DNA of 5,534 nucleotides, from the NCBI GenBank assembly GCA_007121695.1, contig SKKC01000227.1, positions 1-5,534 of the forward strand. Reading direction: 5' to 3'. The notes beneath the pieces were generated by a model. That model had not been told where the DNA came from, did not search any database, and was given only the letters and a program-made list of their open reading frames with translations. Every line of letters begins with the position of its first letter. Within the stretch, counting starts at the first letter, position 1. Source of the DNA: Spirochaetales bacterium (GTDB lineage: Bacteria; Spirochaetota; Spirochaetia; DSM-27196; SKKC01). A program made the translations under genes and the position numbers. Below, piece after piece: positions 1 through 5,534 of the stretch.

Positions 1-1371
1 GAACACGATAATGGAACCCCAGTCAATGAACTCGCTTCGAACCAGAAAGTCCCGCTCGAATACAGGATCAGAATACAGGGGAAACTGCAGGTTCAACTGC
101 AGGGGACCGCGGCGGTAGCCGGTTTCAAGGTTCAGGCCGAAACGGAAGGGAACGTCGATTCCGGGAAACATGGATCGCGACCACGGTGGATCAACGAATT
201 CATTTCCGTCCCAGTACAGAGCCGCAACGGACCCGTCCGACGCCTGGAATCGCAGCCGCGAAACACCAAGGCCGGCGAAGGCCGTGGTCGCTGTCCACGG
301 CTCGCGCGGTGGAAGCCGGGCATCGATGGCCAGAAGCGCTGCACCGCTGCTATACGCGTCGGCAAGTACCCGTACGGTCGACTCCGATGTCTCAAACGTC
401 TCGTCGTCGCGCACCGGTCGCAGAAAGAGCCCTTCGCGAACGCGTTCTCCGCTTCGTTCGTCCTCTGCCAACTGCAGGACCGAGAAGGGCTGCGAACGTT
501 CCTCGCGTGAACCGGCAAGGTATATCGTGGTCTGTACGAACGCTCCGTCACCGTCGCGCGTACCAATGGCCGGGTGCAGAAACATCGGGCGTCCCGGGTG
601 AAAAAACGCCGGAAACCAGAACATGGGAACCCGTCCGACGTAGAGCACAGCGTTGCGGAGTCCCCAGTCACCGGTGTCGAGAATCCAGATTCTGCGTGCG
701 CGTATCCGGTAGTTCGGCGGATCGGCAACCGAGGAGGTAATGATGCCATCGTCAATAAGGATCACGTCGTCGGCGCTGCGGCTGATCGTGCGTCCGCTGA
801 AACGAAAATCGAAGTCCTGTCCCTCTATTGTCCGGGGGCGTACCGAAGTCCCCGAGAGGAAGGTTCCTGCCCAGTTCTCGAGCTCCACGGTCAGGGTCTC
901 GCCGGAAAACCGTTCCACATCTCCCGATCGGTCTATCGTATAGATTACGCCGCCGCCTGCCGAAACGACCGATTCACGACGGTTAATAGTAATACGATCT
1001 GCTTCGATGGTGTGTATGCTGCCGGTTTCCTCGTCTTCGAGGCGGATAATCACGCCGCCAGTCAGTTGCACAATCTCGGCCTGCTCCTCGTCGGTGGACG
1101 TCGAGAGCAACTCTGCCGCCCGTTCAATCTCGATGTGTCGCGTTGGATCAGCCGTTTCCTCCGGCACGAATGGTTCGATTCCGAGGTGCTCGAGGATGCG
1201 ACGCTCCAGCTCGCTGCGGGACCCGCTTGTCGACAGGCCCAGTTGCAAGGCCTCGATGCGCAGTTCTTCGAAATCGGCTTGTGACAACTCACGAGCCCTC
1301 AGCTGCCGAAGGTCCTGCCCGATGACGGGTACCACCGCGATGCACAGCAGGATCGCAACCAGTCGATTCAT
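1..1371 (-). CDS. lptD: LptD/OstA-like outer-membrane assembly protein, 5' part (cut by left edge)
   Basis: The frame from the ATG at 1371 is open for 457 codons with no stop, so the gene runs off the left edge; family members are roughly twice this length. Residues 1-18 form a signal peptide (MNRL, then a hydrophobic core ending VIG before QDL). Residues 27-66 resemble a SAP motif. From about residue 84 to 300 follows a beta-rich OstA/LptA-like section (LTGGVII, IEADRITI, SAGGGVIYTID, RFSGRTIS, IITSSVADPPNYRIRARRIWI), then NAVLYVGRVPMFWFPAFF, which matches the LptD pattern in which a supplied ligand or strand is followed by 'P-x-x-[WY]-x-P'. The tail (residues ~310-457) has alternating strands ending PLYSDPVFERDF, as expected for entry into the barrel. 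In proteobacteria LptD inserts lipopolysaccharide into the outer leaflet; in spirochaetes the cargo is uncertain. The only cysteine is C10 in the signal peptide, so the disulfides of E. coli LptD cannot form from this part. It starts 3 bases after the uvrA stop, so it is very likely co-transcribed. Family assignment is by recognition of motifs; the barrel half is not visible. Confidence 0.8.
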   Translation of the reverse strand, partial: MNRLVAILLCIAVVPVIGQDLRQLRARELSQADFEELRIEALQLGLSTSGSRSELERRILEHLGIEPFVPEETADPTRHIEIERAAELLSTSTDEEQAEIVQLTGGVIIRLEDEETGSIHTIEADRITINRRESVVSAGGGVIYTIDRSGDVERFSGETLTVELENWAGTFLSGTSVRPRTIEGQDFDFRFSGRTISRSADDVILIDDGIITSSVADPPNYRIRARRIWILDTGDWGLRNAVLYVGRVPMFWFPAFFHPGRPMFLHPAIGTRDGDGAFVQTTIYLAGSREERSQPFSVLQLAEDERSGERVREGLFLRPVRDDETFETSESTVRVLADAYSSGAALLAIDARLPPREPWTATTAFAGLGVSRLRFQASDGSVAALYWDGNEFVDPPWSRSMFPGIDVPFRFGLNLETGYRRGPLQLNLQFPLYSDPVFERDFLVRSEFIDWGSIIVF

Positions 1372-1374
1372 GAC

Positions 1375-4203
1375 CTACCGAGCCTTCGACAGAGTTTCCG
1401 CGAGAAACCGGCCGGTGTAGGATTCCGCCACCGCTGCAATGTCTTCCGGCGTCCCGCAGGCAAGTACACGCCCGCCCCGGTCACCGCCTTCGGGGCCGAG
1501 GTCGATAACGTAGTCAGCTGACGCGATGACATCGAGATTGTGTTCGATCAGTACAACGGTATTTCCGTCACGTACCAGGGCGTGCAGAACCTGAAGAAGC
1601 TTCTGTATGTCGGTAAAATGAAGCCCTGTTGTCGGTTCATCGAGCACGTAAATGGTTCTTCCGGTAGACCGCTTCGAAAGCTCGAGGGCAAGTTTCACGC
1701 GCTGCGCTTCTCCACCGCTGAGCGTCAGCGCGCTCTGGCCGAGTTTCACGTACTCAAGGCCGACTGCAGACAGTGTCTGCAGCTTTCGTCGGATGTTCGG
1801 TACCGCGGAAAAGAAGTCTTCCGCTTCCTCGACGGTCAGTTCGAGTACTTCGTGAATTGACTTTCCCTTGTAATGAACTTCGAGTGTCTCCCTGTTGAAG
1901 CGGTGACCATCGCACACATCGCAGGTCACGTATACGTCGCTGAGAAAGTGCATTTCTATCTTGATGGTACCTGCACCCTGGCAATGTTCGCAACGACCGC
2001 CTTTCACGTTGAAACTGAATCGTCCGGGCTTGTATCCCCTGCTTCTGCTTTCCGGCAATGCAGCGAAGAGATCCCGAATCATGCCGTAGAGTCCGACGTA
2101 GGTAGCCGGATTGCTGCGCGGTGTCCTTCCGATCGGCTGCTGATCTATCTGAATTACCTTGTCAAGCGCATCGATGCCACGTATGGCCTGCACCGGTCCG
2201 GTCGTTACGTGCGAGCCGTTCAGCGCACGCGCAAGCGCAGGATACAGGGTTCCGGTCATGAGACTCGATTTTCCGCTTCCCGAGACACCGCTGATTGCGG
2301 TAAGCGTGCCGAGCGGAATCTCCACGTCGACGTTCTTGAGATTGTTCAGGCTGCATCCTTCCATTCGTATGACAGACCCGTTTCCGGGCCGTCGCTCCTG
2401 TGGCAGGTGCATGAGGTGGGCTCCGGACAGGAAACGGCCCGTGGGGCTGAGCTCGTTATCGAGGATATCCTGGAGCTGCCCCTGGGCGACGACCTGTCCA
2501 CCGTGTACGCCTGCCCGTGGCCCCATGTCGACTATGTAGTCGGCTTCGCGTATCGTCTGCTCGTCGTGTTCCACGATCACGAGCGTGTTCCCGAGGTCGC
2601 GAAGTCGCTTGAGTGTTCCGATAAGTCGTTCGTTGTCCCGCTGGTGGAGTCCGATGGTGGGCTCGTCGAGTATATAAAGAACACCGACAAGGCTACTGCC
2701 GATCTGCGTTGCCAGCCTGATTCGCTGACTCTCGCCACCCGAAAGAGTCGCAGCCTGTCGATCAAGGCTAAGGTATCCAAGGCCCACGCTCATGAGAAAT
2801 CCGAGCCGCTCCCTGACTTCGCGCAATATCTCGTGTGCGATCTGCTGCTCCGTGCCGGTTAAGCTCAGGTTCTCGAAGAATGCTATGCAGTCGACAATAC
2901 TCAGGGCCGAAACCTCGTGTATTCCCCGATCTCCGACCTTTACTGCGAGCGCTTCCGGTCTCAAACGCCGCCCGCCGCACGATGGACAGGGGGTACGACT
3001 CATGAAGCTTTCAAGCCATTCTCTGACCCCGTCGGATGATGATTCCCGATAGCGTCGTTCGAGGTCCTGTATCATCCCTGGAAACTTCATTGAATATTCG
3101 AAGGTGCTTGTACCGCTGTCGTTCTCGACCTTGACCTGCAGGTCGTCATCTGTACCGTGGAATAGCATCTCCTGCGTTTCCGGCGTCAACTGTGAAAACG
3201 GAGTATCGAGCGAAAACCCGTAATGCCGGGCGAGGCTTTCGAACCTGCTGCGGTGCCAGCTTGAGTTCGGGTTGTAGGCAGCGAGCCCTCCGTCAAGAAA
3301 GCTCAAGTCATGGTCCGGCACCAGCTTGTCCCGGTCGAATGTCATGCTCATTCCAAGCCCATCGCAGGTAGGACATGCTCCGTGGGGATTATTGAACGAG
3401 AACAGGCGAGGCTCGAGTTCGGGGAACACGACGTCGCTGTCCGCGTAGGCGTAATGCTGGTTACAGGTTTCTTCGGTATCGCCCGCGTCCTCGTGACGAA
3501 TCACGATAAGCGATCCGCCGGACAGTTCAAGCGCAGTTTCGACCGACTGGGCGACGCGGCTGCGCTGACCTTCGCGCACTTTTACGCGATCCACGACGAT
3601 CTCGATCGTATGAGTCTGATTTTTGCTGAGCTGTATGCTCTGATCTGTCTCAAGAAATTCGCCGTCGACCCTCACTCGACTGAAGCCTGCGTGTTTCGCG
3701 TGCTCGAGAACCCGCTTATGCGTGCCCTTTCTTGCTCGCACGACGGGGGCGAGAATCTGCAGCCGGGTACCTTCGGCGGTGGCAAGAATGCGGTCGACGA
3801 TCTCGTCCACCGTCTGTTTTTCGACGCGCGCACCCGTGCGGGGGTCGTACGGAATTCCGATTCTGGCGTACAGAAGTCGCAGGTAATCGTGGATTTCGGT
3901 GACTGTACCGACTGTCGACCGTGGGTTCCTGTTTGTGGTTTTCTGTTCTATGGAGATGGCCGGACTCAGCCCTTCAATATAATCGACGTCCGGCTTGTCG
4001 AGCCGTCCGAGGAACTGTCGTGCGTAGGCCGACAGGCTTTCGACGTATCGGCGCTGTCCTTCCGCGAAAAGCGTATCAAACGCGAGACTCGATTTACCGC
4101 TTCCGCTCATTCCTGATACGACAATCAGTTGATTTCGCGGCAGATCGAGGTCGACGTTTTTCAGATTGTGTTCGCGTGCGCCTCGAATACGAATATAACT
4201 CAC
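1375..4203 (-). CDS. uvrA: UvrA, excinuclease ABC subunit A
   Basis: UvrA is the damage-sensing dimeric ABC ATPase of nucleotide excision repair; it loads UvrB onto lesions in the cytoplasm. The 942-residue length is close to E. coli UvrA (940). First ATPase half: Walker A GMSGSGKS at 31-38, UvrB-binding domain about 130-247, insertion domain about 287-400, signature LSGGESQ at 487-493, then Walker B LYILDEPTIGLH and VEHDEQT. Second half: Walker A GVSGSGKS at 639-646, signature LSGGEAQ at 828-834, Walker B YVLDEPTTGLH and LIEHNLD. Zinc ligands C277/C280 with C406/C409, and C738/C741/C761/C764, are present. The four positions matching E. coli C120, H123, C253 and C256 are instead D120, T123, Y253 and S256, so the zinc module at the base of the UvrB-binding domain appears lost. 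The start is GTG, overlapping the stop of the upstream gene by four bases; no better start is in frame. No LexA-like operator is seen nearby, in keeping with its internal operon position. Confidence 0.98.
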   Translation of the reverse strand: MSYIRIRGAREHNLKNVDLDLPRNQLIVVSGMSGSGKSSLAFDTLFAEGQRRYVESLSAYARQFLGRLDKPDVDYIEGLSPAISIEQKTTNRNPRSTVGTVTEIHDYLRLLYARIGIPYDPRTGARVEKQTVDEIVDRILATAEGTRLQILAPVVRARKGTHKRVLEHAKHAGFSRVRVDGEFLETDQSIQLSKNQTHTIEIVVDRVKVREGQRSRVAQSVETALELSGGSLIVIRHEDAGDTEETCNQHYAYADSDVVFPELEPRLFSFNNPHGACPTCDGLGMSMTFDRDKLVPDHDLSFLDGGLAAYNPNSSWHRSRFESLARHYGFSLDTPFSQLTPETQEMLFHGTDDDLQVKVENDSGTSTFEYSMKFPGMIQDLERRYRESSSDGVREWLESFMSRTPCPSCGGRRLRPEALAVKVGDRGIHEVSALSIVDCIAFFENLSLTGTEQQIAHEILREVRERLGFLMSVGLGYLSLDRQAATLSGGESQRIRLATQIGSSLVGVLYILDEPTIGLHQRDNERLIGTLKRLRDLGNTLVIVEHDEQTIREADYIVDMGPRAGVHGGQVVAQGQLQDILDNELSPTGRFLSGAHLMHLPQERRPGNGSVIRMEGCSLNNLKNVDVEIPLGTLTAISGVSGSGKSSLMTGTLYPALARALNGSHVTTGPVQAIRGIDALDKVIQIDQQPIGRTPRSNPATYVGLYGMIRDLFAALPESRSRGYKPGRFSFNVKGGRCEHCQGAGTIKIEMHFLSDVYVTCDVCDGHRFNRETLEVHYKGKSIHEVLELTVEEAEDFFSAVPNIRRKLQTLSAVGLEYVKLGQSALTLSGGEAQRVKLALELSKRSTGRTIYVLDEPTTGLHFTDIQKLLQVLHALVRDGNTVVLIEHNLDVIASADYVIDLGPEGGDRGGRVLACGTPEDIAAVAESYTGRFLAETLSKAR
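1383..1387 (-). promoter_or_regulatory. Candidate ribosome binding site for the LptD-like gene
   Basis: GAAGG lies 11 bases before the ATG at 1371, inside the last codons of uvrA. A second purine patch, GGTAGG at 1379-1374, spans the uvrA stop but sits only 2 bases from the ATG, which is too close for a normal site. Translation is probably helped by ribosomes finishing uvrA. Confidence 0.35.
4200..4203 (-). promoter_or_regulatory. GTGA stop/start overlap coupling the TPR gene to uvrA
   Basis: The TGA of the upstream gene (4202-4200) and the GTG of uvrA (4203-4201) share bases as GTGA. The bases just before the GTG (CCGGGTATGCA) contain no clear Shine-Dalgarno sequence, so re-initiation by ribosomes ending the upstream gene is the likely way uvrA is translated. 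Coupling is inferred from the arrangement. Confidence 0.7.
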
Positions 4204-5102
4204 TGCATACCCGGTCCAGGATTCAGGGGTTGCTCCCGCTCGAGCTGGCGTCGTGCGTGTTCGGCTGCGTCCCCGGCGACGGTCTGCTGCGAAACGAAAA
4301 ACCAGAGTTCCCTCGCTCGCCGGGGCGCTATTCCGCCGCCCCCGTGAAAATACATGGCGTCTCCGAGGCTGGCGATTGCCGCGTACGCGTTCCGTTGCTC
4401 GAGAAAAGCGTTTACCTCCCGATGATGACGAATGTCGCGTGTAAAATGAAACAGATCAATGAAGCGATAGCGGGGCTCAACGCGTCGCACGTGCTCAATT
4501 GCAATACTGTATGTGTCGAGCAGATAAAACAGTAAATGCTGAAGCGAGTCGTCCCGACCGTTTTGGAGAAGGTGCATGCCGAACTCGTAATGCGCCGCGG
4601 CAAACGGTCCCGGTCGTAACCGATACAACTCCAGCGCGCGTGCGAGGCTCTGTCGCATGAACACCTGTTCGATGTTGGCTCTGCGGCTCGGACTTGCGTC
4701 ACCGGTGAACTCCTGGTCGTATGCGAAGAGGCGAGTCATTGTTTCTTCGTAGCGGAATAATTGCTGTTCCTGGGCGTACAGGCGAGCCAGGTCGTGCATG
4801 GCGCGGATCCTGTCGTCCGGAACTGCAAAATCCTGTCGCTCTATCGCGCGCTCGAAATGCCTGAACGCCTGTTCGACGTCGCCGAGGTCAACCGAAATAC
4901 GCGCCATGTACCAGTGGGCTTCGGCTACGAATGCCTGATCGGCTTCGATTATTTCCCGAAAAAGACGCAACGCTGTCGCCTGGCTACCGCTGCGATACTC
5001 GCGACGGGCGTTCTCGAAGTCGAGATTACCCGCATAAATTGTCGGTATTGTGACGAGAAAGGAAAACAGGAAAAACAGGCCGGGAACCGATGGGCGCGAC
5101 AT
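4200..5102 (-). CDS. Exported TPR-like helical-repeat protein of unknown function
   Basis: I do not recognise a named family. The 300-residue product begins with a signal peptide: a short basic start (MSRP), a hydrophobic core (GLFFLFSFLVTIP) and a probable signal peptidase I site after TIYA at residue 24. There is no lipobox and I see no cysteine in the protein. Residues 27-60 (ENARREYRSG, ALRLFREIIEAD) and 61-94 (AHWYMARISVDLGD, EQAFRHFERAI) fit two successive tetratricopeptide repeats with the usual small/aromatic positions; residues ~98-130 look like a third, weaker helix pair. The rest is helical, with a glycine run (HGGGG) near residue 253 and an Arg/Glu-rich end. TPR proteins usually act as protein-binding scaffolds; a periplasmic location is inferred. 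It is the first gene of a unit continuing with uvrA and the LptD-like gene, so a role in envelope biogenesis with the latter is possible but only suggested by position. Confidence 0.75.
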   Translation of the reverse strand: MSRPSVPGLFFLFSFLVTIPTIYAGNLDFENARREYRSGSQATALRLFREIIEADQAFVAEAHWYMARISVDLGDVEQAFRHFERAIERQDFAVPDDRIRAMHDLARLYAQEQQLFRYEETMTRLFAYDQEFTGDASPSRRANIEQVFMRQSLARALELYRLRPGPFAAAHYEFGMHLLQNGRDDSLQHLLFYLLDTYSIAIEHVRRVEPRYRFIDLFHFTRDIRHHREVNAFLEQRNAYAAIASLGDAMYFHGGGGIAPRRARELWFFVSQQTVAGDAAEHARRQLEREQPLNPGPGMQ

Positions 5103-5138
5103 ATCGCAATTATCGGCACAAACGCGACGGAAAGAAAA
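5103..5138 (-). promoter_or_regulatory. Weak candidate promoter for the TPR-uvrA-lptD unit
   Basis: Between the terminator and the ATG at 5102 the minus strand has GATAAT at 5114-5109, a 5/6 match to the TATAAT -10 element. The -35 region 17-18 bases upstream (TTTTCT/TTTCTT) is poor and lies in the T-tract of the terminator. TG occurs one base further upstream than in an ideal extended -10. With normal spacing, transcription would start at or within a base or two of the ATG, giving a leaderless or nearly leaderless mRNA; no ribosome binding site is visible before the ATG. Read-through from the ATPase operon is the alternative. Confidence 0.3.
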
Positions 5139-5178
5139 GGCCCGGGCATGCGGCCGTGTGCCGTTGCCCGGGGTTTTT
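5131..5178 (-). terminator. Intrinsic terminator of the V/A-type ATPase operon
   Basis: On the minus strand, just after the K-subunit stop codon, an 8-bp perfect GC-rich stem is formed by CCCGGGCA (5172-5165) and TGCCCGGG (5148-5141). The loop contains a further 4-bp stem, CGGC with GCCG. The A-run before the stem can pair with TTTT after it across two mismatches, and the right arm is followed by TTTTCTTT (5138-5131). Stem plus T-tract is the standard rho-independent form. Confidence 0.85.
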
Positions 5179-5180
5179 AC

Positions 5181-5534
5181 TCAGAGGCTGATGAGACCGA
5201 AGGCCATGACCAGAAGCGCAACACTCTCGATAATACCGAGTGCGAGCAGGAAGTTTACGAATCCCTTTCCTGTATCTGCGAGCGCATCGGACGCGACGGC
5301 GCCCGCCTTCCCCTGGAACATCGCCGACATACCGATTGCGATACCGCCAATAACGCCGAAACCGAGCATAAGCGCAGGCTCGCCGTTGGCTTCCGCCGCA
5401 GCAATAATCTGATTCATGAGCAGAAACCCGTAGATTGTCTGGGTCAACGGCGCACCGACAAACACAAGCAACAGAAACGGCGCCGGCTTGTTCTGCTGGT
5501 AGCAGCGTTTCCATGCCCCTGCGGCAGCCATTCC
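5181..5534 (-). CDS. ntpK: V/A-type ATP synthase/ATPase subunit K (rotor-ring proteolipid), 3' part (cut by right edge)
   Basis: This is the membrane rotor subunit that carries the transported ion through the Vo ring of a V/A-type ATPase. The visible 118 codons end at TGA (5183-5181). Numbering from the Met at 5531, three membrane segments are seen: about 17-43 (PAPFLLLVF to LLMNQI), 52-72 (PALMLGFGVIGGIAIGMSAM) and 90-115 (ending FGLISL). The ion-binding carboxylate is E102 in GIIESVALL. T30 and Q31 in APLTQTIYGF and Q73 in FQGK match T64, Q65 and Q110 of Enterococcus hirae NtpK, whose sodium site they form with E139. The Met at 5531 is probably not the start: it is preceded in frame by Gly, and GMAAAGAW looks like the end of the first membrane helix in full-length homologues, so roughly 25-30 residues lie beyond the window. 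A strong terminator follows directly, so this is the last gene of its operon. Confidence 0.92.
   Translation of the reverse strand, partial: GMAAAGAWKRCYQQNKPAPFLLLVFVGAPLTQTIYGFLLMNQIIAAAEANGEPALMLGFGVIGGIAIGMSAMFQGKAGAVASDALADTGKGFVNFLLALGIIESVALLVMAFGLISL

Noticed and set aside
84..103. Direct repeat of ACTGCAGG (84-91 and 96-103)
   Set aside because: It encodes the alternating LQLNLQF beta-strand of the LptD-like protein; repeated CTG/CAG codons explain it.
574..1284. Plus-strand open frame of 236 codons, with other plus and minus open frames at 186-740 and 132-755
   Set aside because: They lie across the LptD-like gene, which has a signal peptide, family motifs and an unbroken 457-codon frame. 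The competing products are Arg/Ser/Pro-rich without domain-like pattern.
1873..2862. Plus-strand open frame of 329 codons antisense to uvrA (another at 3310-4116, 268 codons)
   Set aside because: Fully inside uvrA on the other strand. Long antisense frames are common in GC-rich genes with strong codon bias, and the products show no recognisable motif.
3436..3447. Frameshift or pseudogene as the reason for missing UvrA cysteines
   Set aside because: The frame is intact and the flanking residues on both sides are strongly conserved in the correct register.
3921..4535. Plus-strand open frame spanning the uvrA/TPR-gene junction
   Set aside because: Antisense to two well supported genes whose stop and start overlap; no domain, no ribosome binding site noted.
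5103..5180. SOS/LexA operator before the uvrA-containing unit
   Set aside because: No palindrome resembling known LexA boxes is visible in the gap; the only inverted repeat is the terminator stem.
5110..5514. Minus-strand open frame of 134 codons overlapping the K-subunit gene
   Set aside because: Wrong frame of ntpK; Arg/Cys-rich product running through the terminator hairpin.
5529..5531. ATG as true start of the K subunit
   Set aside because: The first membrane helix would be missing, and the Met sits in GMAAAGAW, an internal motif in full-length homologues; the frame is open to the window edge.

Overview
The window looks like a chromosomal segment of a GC-rich, probably free-living member of the Spirochaetota. 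Three things point there: a V/A-type ATPase K subunit of the spirochaete style, a uvrA gene directly followed by an LptD/OstA-like outer-membrane gene (as I recall, uvrA and the LptD-like gene, TP0514-TP0515, are also neighbours in Treponema pallidum), and the divergent, cysteine-free character of that LptD. The phylum assignment is inference from gene content; genus cannot be given.

All genes lie on the minus strand, so reading order is from the right edge to the left. At 5534-5181 is the 3' part of the membrane-rotor subunit K of a V/A-type ATPase, the last gene of its transcription unit. A strong intrinsic terminator (5178-5131) closes that unit. After a 78-base gap comes a second unit: an exported TPR-like helical-repeat protein (5102-4200), uvrA (4203-1375, stop/start overlap GTGA) and an LptD/OstA-like outer-membrane protein (1371 to the left edge, 5' 457 codons only, 3 bases after the uvrA stop). 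The first 1371 bases are therefore coding throughout, although no stop codon for this gene lies inside the window.

Functionally the second unit combines DNA excision repair with two envelope proteins, and the tight spacing suggests co-transcription and translational coupling. I see no mobile element, CRISPR array, RNA gene or obvious new multi-gene system. The most notable points are: (i) all four predicted ligands of the first zinc module of UvrA are replaced while the other two modules are intact; (ii) a SAP-like motif follows the signal peptide of the LptD-like protein; (iii) the visible K-subunit residues match the Na+-site side-chain ligands of Enterococcus NtpK; (iv) a possible leaderless start lies just behind the terminator.
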